This document shows positions 10,300 through 18,730 of a stretch of DNA of 64,000 nucleotides, piece by piece (positions within the stretch are counted from its first letter, which is position 1; each line of letters starts with the position of its first letter). Under the pieces are notes generated by a model. It made no database searches, had not been told where the DNA came from, and saw nothing but the letters and a program-made list of their open reading frames with translations. The translations under genes and the position numbers were made by a program. The stretch is from Flavobacterium cerinum (GTDB taxonomy: Bacteria > Bacteroidota > Bacteroidia > Flavobacteriales > Flavobacteriaceae), in the NCBI RefSeq assembly GCF_024496085.1, contig NZ_CP101751.1, positions 2,356,001 through 2,420,000 on the forward strand, written 5' to 3'.

Positions 10300-10534
10300 A
10301 ATATATGGAGACATTGGAATTAGTGCGAACGACAGAAATTCCGGGCAACATCACCATTATTTGAACCTGGAGTTTTGGGGATTGATTTTTGTATTGGTTT
10401 CCTGTGATTCCGAAGTTGAGAAAGAAACAATTTCAGCATTTAAAAAAGCAGATTTTTTGCCGAAATTAGATGATCAAATGGAAATCCTGAGCCGTTACGA
10501 AACCGCAGCAAGCCAATTTAAAAACAAAAAATAA
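10300..10534 (+). pseudogene. Remnant of a small gene (C-terminal part, no start)
   Basis: An open frame without any ATG/GTG start reads through about 10295-10534 and ends TAA 10532-10534. It translates to a protein-like sequence including SANDRNSGQHHYLNLEFWG and, at the end, EILSRYETAASQFKNKK. Composition looks like coding sequence, not random AT-rich DNA. The frame overlaps the end of the preceding gene without a start codon, so this is best explained as the 3' remnant of a small (perhaps immunity-like) gene whose 5' part was lost. The rest of the interval to 10655 holds no other gene that I can see. Confidence 0.4.
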
Positions 10535-10655
10535 AGCACACTTTATCAATAAAATTTCGAATTGAAAGACTTCATGAAATCGGAGCTTTTATAAAAGGAC
10601 TTTGTTGATAGTAGTTTAAACTTTATACGATCTGACCAACCAAAAACAAAATACT

Positions 10656-13103
10656 ATGGAAAAAATGACGCTTGAAAACGCTACATCCATTCTTAAAAAA
10701 CACAATCTCGAACCCGACGGAAAACACCTTTTTGATGCTTTTGGAAATATGGAATTATTGGAAGCACTATTGGTGGCAGGAGCAGACGCAAACTACGTTG
10801 AGGCCCAGTTCAACGTTCCGGTACTTTCGTTGGCCTATAGCCGACAAGAATATACAAATTTCCGATTACTTCTTGATTATGGTGCGAATCCCGATGTACC
10901 TTCAAGCGTGTTTACGAATCGCGAACCGATTATTTTCGAAATTGCGAGTCCGCAAACTGGAGTTGACGGCTTTCTTTACCTTATGATCAAAGCCGGAATC
11001 GACTTGAATCAAATGCATCCGGAATCGGGATATACCTTGTTACAACACGCCGCAAGCCGCTATTATGTGTCGCTTGAAAACCTTGAGCATTTGATCGAGA
11101 AAGGAGCTGATCCAAATCTGCCAAACCGGGATGGACAAACGCTTTACGACTTGATCGACAGCGAAAAGATCAAACTTGATAAACCGGTTTTACTTGCCTT
11201 AAAGAAACATCAAACGGGTTATGTCGAACGTCCGATTGCATTTCAGATTGTTGCACCGCCCCAAAAACCGGAATGGGACACTTATTTTTCTTGTCCCCGT
11301 GGTTCGTTCCGGGTTGTAAAAGTGCTGGATAAAACCAATGATACGCTTACCGTAAGAATGTATCGTACCGAACGACACGACATCGATTTCCCGAGAACAC
11401 ATACCGATTCGTTGAGCATCATTTTTGCACTTCTGGAACATTCGAAAACACCATCGGAATGGAAAGATGCGGTTTCAGTGTTCCATTTCACGGGTAATCA
11501 TGCTGCTTTGGCACGCTATTATATCCAATCGCATATCGTTTCGGATTTCAATCTGACTATGAATGCCGAGATATGGGAGGAGAAAAATTATAAACCTTTC
11601 GACGATATGGCTGAAGAAACGCGTGAAAAATTACAGCAAGCTACAATGACGATTACCGTAACCGAACCGGAAATGCTCAAGACGATCGAAGTAGGAAGCT
11701 GGGCTAAAATCCCGGGATTCAACGTTGCACCGCTTTGGTATCTCGAAAACAAGACGACTTCACAGTATTACTTTTTTTATATCAGTGGCGGTGGCAGATG
11801 GATAGCAAAAGAAGGCGAAATCGGTACGGAAGCGAAAGGTAAAGTCATCGGTGGCATTGCCAGCGGCGGGTATTATAAAGAAGAATATATTCGGGCGGAA
11901 GCGTTCGTTTCAAAGAAATTTGAGGAAGGTTTTGAACTCATCTATAAAAATTTTGATACGGCTTATAACCTTGAAGAAGGAATTGAGGAGGCAGCAAGGG
12001 AAGCGAAAATCAACGAAAATAAAAATCAGGATTACAGTGAAGCAGCATTTGAAGCGTTAAAAGAAAAAGATGTTGAAAAACTGGCGGAAATACTTAAAAC
12101 CGGGGTTCATCCGGATACACTGAAAGACAATTATGGAAACAGCATGCTTGAAGCTACCGGAGGAGCCTATTATCCGGAAGCGTTTCATCTCGAAATGCTC
12201 AAGCTTTTGCTGGATTACGGAGCGGATCCGAATCATGAGCTGTATCAACACGAACCCTTGTTACAGAAAGTGTGCCGACACGCAAAAAATGAATTAGCGG
12301 ATGAAATGGTACGTGCATTACTTGATGCCGGAGCGGATATTTCGACCGTCGGATCTAAAATGTACCAGTTCACTTCAAACCTGCAAGCCGCTTGCCAGGG
12401 CGGTATGTTGTGGTATATTGAATACCTTCTGGAAAAGGGGGCCGATGTGCATTATAAAGATGAGAATGGCCTTTCGGCATTGAATTATGCCGTGAGGGCG
12501 GAACGGAATGTGGTTGAAACCATCGATTTACTACTCAAAAACGGAGCTGATAAAAACGATCTGAATATGTTTTGCTATTCCAAAAATGTGTTTGAATATG
12601 CTGAAACTCCTGAGGTCGTGTATAAGCTTGTCGACTTAGGATTTGATATCAATATGCCAACGTATAACAGTGATTACCCGGCTATTCTGACCATGGCCAA
12701 AAGAGGTTCGGTGACCATGTTTGACACCTTCCTGAAACTGGGTGGAATGGATGAAATGCACCGCGTTTTGAATTGTCTTTACGAACCGCTGGACAGAAAT
12801 AGTAAATCCACGATCGAGGAACAAATCGAAAAGATACGACTGATACAGAAACTTGGGTATTCGTTGCTTTCGTATACCAATCTCAATCCGATTGAACGGC
12901 TTGTCGAAAAGAATCTCAAAAAGCGCAAGAAAATTACCAAATGGGAAGAAAAAGCCTTGCTTGATCTTTGGGAAATGGATTGCGCACCAAGACGTCTGCA
13001 TGAGCTTAACAAACTATACGAATACGTAACAAAAGTGGATTGTAAGCCGATGATCGAAAAATGCGGAAACTATATTACTGAGATTCAAACTGCTTTGAAT
13101 TAA
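10656..13103 (+). CDS. Ankyrin-repeat protein, 815 residues, with two ankyrin blocks
   Basis: Two ankyrin blocks flank an unrecognised middle. Block one is residues about 20-170 (ELLEALLVAGADANYVE, LLLDYGANPDVPS, LIEKGADPNLPNRDGQTL). Block two is about 465-690 (LLLDYGADPNHE, ALLDAGADISTV, LLEKGADVHYKDENGLSAL, LLLKNGADKND). The middle, about 190-450, is beta-rich with a GGGRW...GEIGTEAKGKVIGG segment near 385-400 that faintly recalls a WGR domain; I do not claim it. Ankyrin repeats mediate protein binding, so a partner-binding role in the cytoplasm is likely. It is followed at 18 bp by the LRR gene, in the same operon direction. Confidence 0.8.
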   Translation: MEKMTLENATSILKKHNLEPDGKHLFDAFGNMELLEALLVAGADANYVEAQFNVPVLSLAYSRQEYTNFRLLLDYGANPDVPSSVFTNREPIIFEIASPQTGVDGFLYLMIKAGIDLNQMHPESGYTLLQHAASRYYVSLENLEHLIEKGADPNLPNRDGQTLYDLIDSEKIKLDKPVLLALKKHQTGYVERPIAFQIVAPPQKPEWDTYFSCPRGSFRVVKVLDKTNDTLTVRMYRTERHDIDFPRTHTDSLSIIFALLEHSKTPSEWKDAVSVFHFTGNHAALARYYIQSHIVSDFNLTMNAEIWEEKNYKPFDDMAEETREKLQQATMTITVTEPEMLKTIEVGSWAKIPGFNVAPLWYLENKTTSQYYFFYISGGGRWIAKEGEIGTEAKGKVIGGIASGGYYKEEYIRAEAFVSKKFEEGFELIYKNFDTAYNLEEGIEEAAREAKINENKNQDYSEAAFEALKEKDVEKLAEILKTGVHPDTLKDNYGNSMLEATGGAYYPEAFHLEMLKLLLDYGADPNHELYQHEPLLQKVCRHAKNELADEMVRALLDAGADISTVGSKMYQFTSNLQAACQGGMLWYIEYLLEKGADVHYKDENGLSALNYAVRAERNVVETIDLLLKNGADKNDLNMFCYSKNVFEYAETPEVVYKLVDLGFDINMPTYNSDYPAILTMAKRGSVTMFDTFLKLGGMDEMHRVLNCLYEPLDRNSKSTIEEQIEKIRLIQKLGYSLLSYTNLNPIERLVEKNLKKRKKITKWEEKALLDLWEMDCAPRRLHELNKLYEYVTKVDCKPMIEKCGNYITEIQTALN

Positions 13104-13121
13104 TACCTGAAAAACATTCAA

Positions 13122-14654
13122 ATGGAAAACTATTATGCTAAAGCTGTAGACATATCGGGGAAACGATTTTATATTCCGGTTTCCGAAGATGGTACGGTTC
13201 AAATATCCAGTGTACTCAAAATAAAGGCGCTTGAAACAAATGCGCTCAAAGTTTTTTGTCGCAATAACGAACTTCAGAAGCTAATTGCACCGAACGCGAT
13301 TTCGGTGGGGTGCAACAAAAATAAACTGACATCACTACATCTTGAGAATGCCGAAAATGTACATTGCGGTGAAAACAAATTAACGGAATTGTATGCACCG
13401 AAAGCTACGGTCGTGAAGTGCTACCTTAACCGGCTAACCGAATTAAGACTCGATAGCGCAGTCGAAATTGAATGTTACGGAAACGATGATTTGAAAGTTA
13501 TTTACGCTCCGAATTTACGGAAGATCGATAAATTTGAAAATCTGGTGCAAACCGAAAATTTTGCCTCGCGTAAAGAAATCGACATCACGTTCAAAAATCA
13601 TTTCGATCGTAGAAATCCGGAAGGCTATACAACGGAAACATTCGATCTTGAAATCGCCTTTGATTTGGACAAACCCAGAACGGTAGACAAAATTAAACTC
13701 GCGATGACGATTTATGATCCGGCGGTACAATTTGAGGTTTTCCTGATGGAATTCGATGATGAATTTGGTCAGCATGACAGTATCGAAAAGCAAATCGAAC
13801 TTCCTTTTGTGGCAGATAAACCGATGCGTTTTCCATTTTCCGTTCCCATACGATCGTATAAAACCGGAACGAAAAACCTGCTGGACATCATTCGGGAGCT
13901 ACCCGAAAAAGAACGTTTATACGAAAGAGAATTCCACATCGACACGACGTGTTATCTCAAATCCCAAAATATGCAGGACAAAATCTTTACCAAGACGTTT
14001 GTAACCGATAATCCGTTTTACGGTCGTTACCAATGGGAAACCGATTCGTTTACTGAACCGGTAAAAATTTTGCAAGATGCGAAATACCTACCGGAAGCGC
14101 TTGCAAAGGTTGCGGATGATCTCGAAGATGCTTTGCTCGAACTTTTCGAATTACACAAAGACGAGATTGAAGAAATCGCGGAATCTGTTGATGGGATTTC
14201 CTACGATATTCTTCCGCATGAGCGTTATGCAGCCGTTTCGTTCAGGACTGTTGATGATGAGGAAAAATACAGTCCGGCTGATTGGGAAAACTATAGTTTA
14301 TTGGAATACAGAAATGACAAATCACCGAAATTCAAGGCTTTTTCGAATCGGTTGTTTCAATTGTTTTTTGAAATTCAGGCAAGTTCGGATGATTTTGAAG
14401 ATATAGAAGCGCACATCAAGGATTTGTTACTAACCGCAATTGCCAAAGCGGTGTTACGACCATCGATTGCCGAAAAACTAAGGGATTGCGGGATTTCGAA
14501 TGCGCCGATACTTACGAATACTTTTGACAAAACGGTCGAATATATCGTTTCCGTTTCCGAATACGGAGAAGATCCGTTCAATTACTGTGAATCGGTGCTT
14601 TTGAATACCGAAATAAAACCTATAGACGAACGAATCCGCCTTGATAAATTTTAA
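13122..14654 (+). CDS. Leucine-rich-repeat-like protein, 510 residues
   Basis: Residues about 25-140 contain short leucine-rich-like repeats of about 20 residues (LKVFCRNNELQKLIAP, VGCNKNKLTSLHL, VHCGENKLTELYAP, VKCYLNRLTELRL), each with a conserved Cys and Asn, giving a ladder-like sheet. The remaining 370 residues match no family I know; they begin beta-rich (DITFKNHFDRRN) and end helical and acidic. There is no export signal, unlike many flavobacterial LRR proteins. It lies 18 bp after the ankyrin gene and 3 bp before the next small gene, so it is operonic. A partner-recognition role is inferred from the repeats only. Confidence 0.7.
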   Translation: MENYYAKAVDISGKRFYIPVSEDGTVQISSVLKIKALETNALKVFCRNNELQKLIAPNAISVGCNKNKLTSLHLENAENVHCGENKLTELYAPKATVVKCYLNRLTELRLDSAVEIECYGNDDLKVIYAPNLRKIDKFENLVQTENFASRKEIDITFKNHFDRRNPEGYTTETFDLEIAFDLDKPRTVDKIKLAMTIYDPAVQFEVFLMEFDDEFGQHDSIEKQIELPFVADKPMRFPFSVPIRSYKTGTKNLLDIIRELPEKERLYEREFHIDTTCYLKSQNMQDKIFTKTFVTDNPFYGRYQWETDSFTEPVKILQDAKYLPEALAKVADDLEDALLELFELHKDEIEEIAESVDGISYDILPHERYAAVSFRTVDDEEKYSPADWENYSLLEYRNDKSPKFKAFSNRLFQLFFEIQASSDDFEDIEAHIKDLLLTAIAKAVLRPSIAEKLRDCGISNAPILTNTFDKTVEYIVSVSEYGEDPFNYCESVLLNTEIKPIDERIRLDKF

Positions 14655-14657
14655 GAT

Positions 14658-15047
14658 ATGAAACAACTCAAAACTCGCGAACTGCTTTATGACGGAATGG
14701 AAGGCGAATCGCTTTACAACGAAAGTCACGACTTTTTCGGACGTAGTTTTACGATGACGGAAATCCTGCGAAATCCATTCGACAGACTCAAAAGAAGAAT
14801 CGAAAGCGAAGCCTATGAAAAAGTTATTTCGGATGCCGGATTTACTAGCGTAAGCTCCTTTTTTAAACCTTTGGAAGAAAACAAGGAAGTGCTATATCGT
14901 TCGCAAAACGGATTGTCGTTGTATTATGTGACGCACCTGCATATGTTGTTTGTTTTTTCATTTGGCGAAACCCAACCGGCACGGTATCAGTTATATTGTG
15001 AAGGCGTTTGGGAAATGTATACGAATCGTTGGGAAGACACACCGTAA
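14658..15047 (+). CDS. Uncharacterised 129-residue protein
   Basis: Starts 3 bp after the stop of the LRR gene, so it is translated from the same message. It is a small soluble protein, moderately acidic, with an N-terminal LLYDGMEGESLYNESHDFFG segment and a hydrophobic LSLYYVTHLHMLFVFSF strand region near residues 85-102 that is too polar at its ends to be a sure membrane helix. No family recognised. It is the last gene of the 5.6-15.0 kb run; the insertion sequence begins 10 bp after its stop. Confidence 0.6.
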   Translation: MKQLKTRELLYDGMEGESLYNESHDFFGRSFTMTEILRNPFDRLKRRIESEAYEKVISDAGFTSVSSFFKPLEENKEVLYRSQNGLSLYYVTHLHMLFVFSFGETQPARYQLYCEGVWEMYTNRWEDTP

Positions 15048-15057
15048 GTTATAAAGA

Positions 15058-15077
15058 AAAAGGGGCTGTCTCAAAAG
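15058..15077 (+). repeat. Left inverted repeat of the IS1182-type element
   Basis: AAAAGGGGCTGTCTCAAAAG; its exact reverse complement is at 16615-16634. Confidence 0.9.
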
Positions 15078-15098
15078 TGAGGCAGCCTCAATTTTTTT
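15064..15098 (+). terminator. Terminator-like hairpin in the IS left end
   Basis: GGCTGTCTC (15064-15072) pairs with GAGGCAGCC (15079-15087) through nine base pairs including one G-U, with a 6-nt loop, and is followed by a run of seven T at 15092-15098. It would stop transcripts coming from the upstream 5.6-15.0 kb gene run before they enter the transposase gene. Confidence 0.6.
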
Positions 15099-15155
15099 AT
15101 ACAAATAAGGGAGCCCGAGAGCTCCCTATATTTTGCAAGTTTGTTAACTTGCGGT

Positions 15156-16496
15156 GTGTATAATAAATCAAAAGTAGTCTTTAAAGATTACAATCCCAAG
15201 CAAAATTTTCTACTTCCTCCGAGTTTAGAGGAGCTGATAGAACTCAACCATCCAGTAAGAACCGTTTCCGATGTGATTGACGGTCTTGATTTGGAATGCC
15301 TTATTAAGAATTACAAACCAGGCGGCACTTCCAGTTACCATCCCCGCATGCTTCTTAAAGTGTTGGTTTATGGTTATTTGTGCAATATTTTTTCCAGCCG
15401 CAGGCTTGAGGAAGCCTTGAAGCAGAATATCCATTTTATGTGGTTAAGCGGTATGAGCCGTCCTGACCATAATACTATAAACCGCTTTAGGAGTGAACGC
15501 CTTAAAGATGAGGTACGCAGCATCTTTACCCAGGTTGTATTGCTTTTAGAATCCCAGGGACATGTGAGCCTTAAAACTGTTTTTACCGATGGTACAAAAA
15601 TAGAAGCCAATGCCAACCGGTACACTTTTGTATGGGGCAGATCCATCGAAAGGAATAAAAGGCGCATAGAAGAGCAGCTTCAGGACTTATGGGAGTATAC
15701 GCAGCAAGTTGCCGCTACTGAATCTAAAGACAAGACAGAAGTTGAGTTTAAGGCTATTGACAAGGAAGCTGTTGAAAAGACTATTAAGAAGATTGACACC
15801 GCCCTTAAAGGCAAAAAGATATGCCCTAAAGTACGGCAGAAGCTTAACTATGCCCGTAAGAACTGGCCTGCAAACCTTGAGAAGTATGCTAAGCAAGAAG
15901 ATATAATGGGTAAGCGAAACAGCTTTTGTAAGACCGATACTGATGCTACTTTTATGCGGATGAAAGAAGACCACATGAAGAACGGACAGTTAAAACCGGG
16001 ATATAACTTACAGATAAGCACACACAACCAGTTCATTGTAAATTACTCTTTACACCCTAATCCCAATGATACAAGGACGCTACCCGAACATATAAAAATT
16101 TTTAAAGAACACTACAATAGACTACCTGAAGAACTTGTGGCTGATGCAGGTTATGGTTCGCAGGAAAACTACACATTACTTGATAATGAAGGTGTTGAAG
16201 CATATGTAAAATATAATCATTTTGACAAAGACACCAGAACAGGAATACCAAGTATCTCTTTATCTAATCCCGAAGTAGCCCAGTTAAGAACAAAAGCTTA
16301 TAACCTGCTCGTAACCGACAGGGGAAAGGAACTCAGAAAGCAACGCTGTCATGATGTAGAAACCGTGTTTGCCCAGATAAAAAACAACAAAGGCTTCCGC
16401 AGGTATAATCTGCGTAGCAAAGCCAAGGCCGAAGTGGAAACGGCATTACTTGCTATGGCTCATAACCTCAAAAAATGCCCTGTTAGGACATCATAA
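15156..16496 (+). CDS. IS1182-family transposase (DDE, DUF772-type N-terminus)
   Basis: Cuts and rejoins DNA at the element's inverted repeats. The N-terminal part (LLPPSLEELIELNHPVRTV, then YHPRMLLKVLVYGYL and the RPDHNTINRFR helix) is the DUF772-type DNA-binding region. The catalytic DDE residues are readable as VFTDGTKIEANANR (first Asp), VADAGYGSQENY (second Asp) and CHDVETVFAQIKNNKGFRRY (Glu). I chose GTG 15156; a TTG at 15141 is in frame but lies inside a hairpin (15135-15152) and would add five residues. About 446 residues, the normal length for the family, with no frameshift. Confidence 0.9.
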   Translation: MYNKSKVVFKDYNPKQNFLLPPSLEELIELNHPVRTVSDVIDGLDLECLIKNYKPGGTSSYHPRMLLKVLVYGYLCNIFSSRRLEEALKQNIHFMWLSGMSRPDHNTINRFRSERLKDEVRSIFTQVVLLLESQGHVSLKTVFTDGTKIEANANRYTFVWGRSIERNKRRIEEQLQDLWEYTQQVAATESKDKTEVEFKAIDKEAVEKTIKKIDTALKGKKICPKVRQKLNYARKNWPANLEKYAKQEDIMGKRNSFCKTDTDATFMRMKEDHMKNGQLKPGYNLQISTHNQFIVNYSLHPNPNDTRTLPEHIKIFKEHYNRLPEELVADAGYGSQENYTLLDNEGVEAYVKYNHFDKDTRTGIPSISLSNPEVAQLRTKAYNLLVTDRGKELRKQRCHDVETVFAQIKNNKGFRRYNLRSKAKAEVETALLAMAHNLKKCPVRTS

Positions 16497-16614
16497 AAGG
16501 GATAATTTTCTCTTTTTTGAAAAGTAGATGCTTTTACTGGCTAAAAGAGACATCAAAATAGCTAAATCAGAAAAAATAAATCAGAAGATTGTCGGCAATA
16601 AAAAAGGGGATGTC

Positions 16615-16634
16615 CTTTTGAGACAGCCCCTTTT
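16615..16634 (-). repeat. Right inverted repeat of the IS1182-type element
   Basis: CTTTTGAGACAGCCCCTTTT, the exact reverse complement of 15058-15077. Confidence 0.9.
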
Positions 16635-16658
16635 ATTTGACTTCATTTTGTCGGATTA

Positions 16659-17426
16659 TTATCTTTTAATCATTTTCTTGGTAAAAGCATGACCATCAGG
16701 AGTCGTTATTTTTAAAACGTAAGTTCCGGCAGCTAAATCAGCAATATTTAATTGATTGCTGTCGCTGGATGTTTTGATAATTCTTCCGTTCAGATCCAAT
16801 ACAACTACTTGTGTTATTTCTTTATTGAAATTTACAGTTGAAGTAGCCGGGTTAGGGTAGAAGTAGAAATTAGAAGCGGTTGGATCATTAACGCTTAAAA
16901 CGTTTTCAACATTAACTACATTTTTAAAAGTAGATCCCCAGAGTCCCTGGTTATCTTTTAAACGAATGTTGAATACATGTAACCCGACTGAGCTTGGAAG
17001 AGGAATTCCATTTGAAAGAAGTTTTTCGTAAGCACTATTAAAATTTCCGTCGGCGGCCAGGATCGGTGTTCCGTTACCATAACCGGGATCGGTATCCCAA
17101 AAATATTCGGCCTGTATAATCGTAACAGGTTCTGTGGTGGTGGTAGCTTCTACAGCAACAATAGTTGTAAAAGTAGATCCCCATAGATTCTGATTATCTT
17201 TAAAACGAATATTGAATTTATGTAAGCCGACACCTGGCAGATTTATACCGGAAGCGGCAATTTTTTCGAAAGCGCTGTTAAAGTTACCGTCGGCTGCTGA
17301 AATTGCAGTAGCATTACCTTGTCCCGGATCGGTATCCCAAAAATATTCGGCTTGCGCTATAGCTACTTGTCCCTGAACAAAATTAGCTATAAAAAAGGCG
17401 ATCAATATATAAAGTTGTTTTTTCAT
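16659..17426 (-). CDS. T9SS-exported protein with two tandem modules
   Basis: A 255-residue exported protein. Signal peptide residues 1-19. Two tandem modules of about 75 residues follow, each with QAEYFWDTDPG, ADGNFNSA-E and the LWGSTF end block. A type IX secretion sorting domain closes the protein (about 183-255: YPNPAT, then VLDLNGRIIK, GTYVLKI and the C-terminal KKMIKR). T9SS cargo crosses the outer membrane and is usually anchored or released at the surface. It starts 19 bp downstream of the stop of the beta-helix gene at 17446-18612, so the two form an operon. The IS right end lies 24 bp beyond its stop. Confidence 0.85.
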   Translation of the reverse strand: MKKQLYILIAFFIANFVQGQVAIAQAEYFWDTDPGQGNATAISAADGNFNSAFEKIAASGINLPGVGLHKFNIRFKDNQNLWGSTFTTIVAVEATTTTEPVTIIQAEYFWDTDPGYGNGTPILAADGNFNSAYEKLLSNGIPLPSSVGLHVFNIRLKDNQGLWGSTFKNVVNVENVLSVNDPTASNFYFYPNPATSTVNFNKEITQVVVLDLNGRIIKTSSDSNQLNIADLAAGTYVLKITTPDGHAFTKKMIKR

Positions 17427-17445
17427 CTCTTTGTTTCAGTATAAA

Positions 17446-18612
17446 TTATTTAGAAAAACCGGAGCCTGAAACATTTAATGTAGTACCCGTTGTGATTCTT
17501 CTCGGTACGTTTAAATAATTTATTTGCGCCCGGTTACCTCCGTCAGCCGGCCAGTAATTGCTCCAGCTGTTAGAACCTCCTCCGTTTCCGGCATCATTTC
17601 GCGTTAAATCCAAATCGGTGTATTCCACTGCCGGCGAACCTGCGTTTACATTAGCACCGCTCACACTGTAACTATTATTGTTAATTGTAAAATTACCCTG
17701 TGTATTAGATCCCTGGTTAGCAACATTATTTAAAGCAAAAGGACCACTAATCATATTATAGTAAGCCGATACCGTTGCGTTAGTGTTGTAATTGTAGATT
17801 ACATAATCATTATTAAGTGCTAATACATTGTTGTAGATCAAAATCGTTCCGGTATTTCCCGTTGTCAGATTGATCGTGATACATTCACCATACTGGCCTC
17901 CGCCGTTGCTTCGTACATCAGATGTATTATTGGTGATCTCATTTGTACTTCCGTTTTTTACACCCCAAACACTAATCGAGCTTTGAGGAAGGAAATTGTT
18001 TAAGATTTTAAACGTATAGTTTCTTTGATAATTTGTAATACCGTAATTCACACTATTAGCGATGATTTCAACATCATCAGTCGCCAAACTGGTATCATCG
18101 GTATGCGTTACAAACAGACTGCCTAAAAAATTACCGGTACATTTTCCGTGCGCTATAATCGTTTCACTTTCTACTGTACATCCTGAAATAATGGTAGTTG
18201 CATTTACTTGCCCGGCATCCAAAAAGCTCAGGAAAGAGTTAAACACGTTTAAAGTGGTTCTGCCACCGGTAGTAGCGCCGGAAATCGTGATACTACCTGC
18301 AATTGCATTGTGAATTGTCACCACACGTCCGGCAAGTGGAGTTATTACAACCGTTCCCTGCAATTTGTATTTTTGATAGTTGGTTTCTGATACAAAAGTC
18401 AACGATTTGTTAATCGTCAGATTTTCAACATAAGCAGCCGAGGCATTTTTCGGCTTTATAATGATTCGGTCGCCGTTTGATGCTGCTGTAATCGCTGCAC
18501 TCACAGTGGAGTAAGCACCATTGGCACCGTTTTCACGAACATATAAATCAGCAGCTGAAGCCATTGCGGTAAACAGACCTGCGATCGCAATAAAAAGTAG
18601 TCTTTTTTTCAT
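17446..18612 (-). CDS. Secreted right-handed beta-helix protein
   Basis: A 388-residue protein with a signal peptide (residues 1-20, ending MASAA). It opens with the typical beta-helix entry YVRENGANGAYSTVSAAITAASNGDRIIIK and then repeats short V/I-rich rungs with Asn ladders (for example FTINNNSYSVSG), the pattern of pectate-lyase-like folds. The C-terminus (VSGSGFSK) lacks the T9SS sorting domain seen in its downstream partner, so either its export stops at the periplasm or the end has been lost. Many such proteins bind or cleave polysaccharide; no catalytic residues are identifiable here. First gene of a two-gene operon. Confidence 0.75.
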   Translation of the reverse strand: MKKRLLFIAIAGLFTAMASAADLYVRENGANGAYSTVSAAITAASNGDRIIIKPKNASAAYVENLTINKSLTFVSETNYQKYKLQGTVVITPLAGRVVTIHNAIAGSITISGATTGGRTTLNVFNSFLSFLDAGQVNATTIISGCTVESETIIAHGKCTGNFLGSLFVTHTDDTSLATDDVEIIANSVNYGITNYQRNYTFKILNNFLPQSSISVWGVKNGSTNEITNNTSDVRSNGGGQYGECITINLTTGNTGTILIYNNVLALNNDYVIYNYNTNATVSAYYNMISGPFALNNVANQGSNTQGNFTINNNSYSVSGANVNAGSPAVEYTDLDLTRNDAGNGGGSNSWSNYWPADGGNRAQINYLNVPRRITTGTTLNVSGSGFSK

Positions 18613-18662
18613 TGTTTTTTGAATTGATTGTATTCGGGTTAAATGATTGATTGTTTTAAAAA

Positions 18663-18718
18663 CTTACCATTATCTTTTCCGCAACAAGCATTAAAAAAGC
18701 GAAAAAAATAATGGTAAG
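18663..18718. repeat. Perfect 11-bp inverted repeat downstream of the 18731 gene
   Basis: CTTACCATTAT (18663-18673) and ATAATGGTAAG (18708-18718) are perfect complements separated by 34 bp, starting 13 bp after the stop of the minus-strand gene at 18731-19867. It could act as a transcript 3'-end structure. No T-tract follows, so a standard terminator is not certain. Confidence 0.45.
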
Positions 18719-18730
18719 GAAGAAGTGCTG

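Larger units (their letters stand above)
15058..16634 (+). mobile_element. IS1182-family insertion sequence, complete
   Basis: A 1577-bp element bounded by perfect 20-bp inverted repeats, with one intact transposase gene inside. It sits between the convergent genes ending at 15047 and 16659 and interrupts neither. I see no convincing target-site duplication next to the repeats. The left end also carries three small hairpins (15064-15087, 15109-15126, 15135-15152); the first has a T-tract and resembles a terminator. The intact gene and perfect ends suggest recent transposition. Confidence 0.9.

Noticed and set aside
10980..11870. WGR domain in the middle of the 815-residue ankyrin protein
   Set aside because: Only a GEIGT-like turn resembles it; the flanking WGR helices and the conserved Trp-Gly-Arg are not aligned well enough to claim.
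15051..16645. Target-site duplication flanking the insertion sequence
   Set aside because: The bases outside the two inverted repeats do not match as a direct repeat.
18663..18718. A miniature inverted-repeat transposable element
   Set aside because: The arms are only 11 bp, no second copy is seen in the window and it sits directly after a stop codon; a transcript-end structure is simpler.
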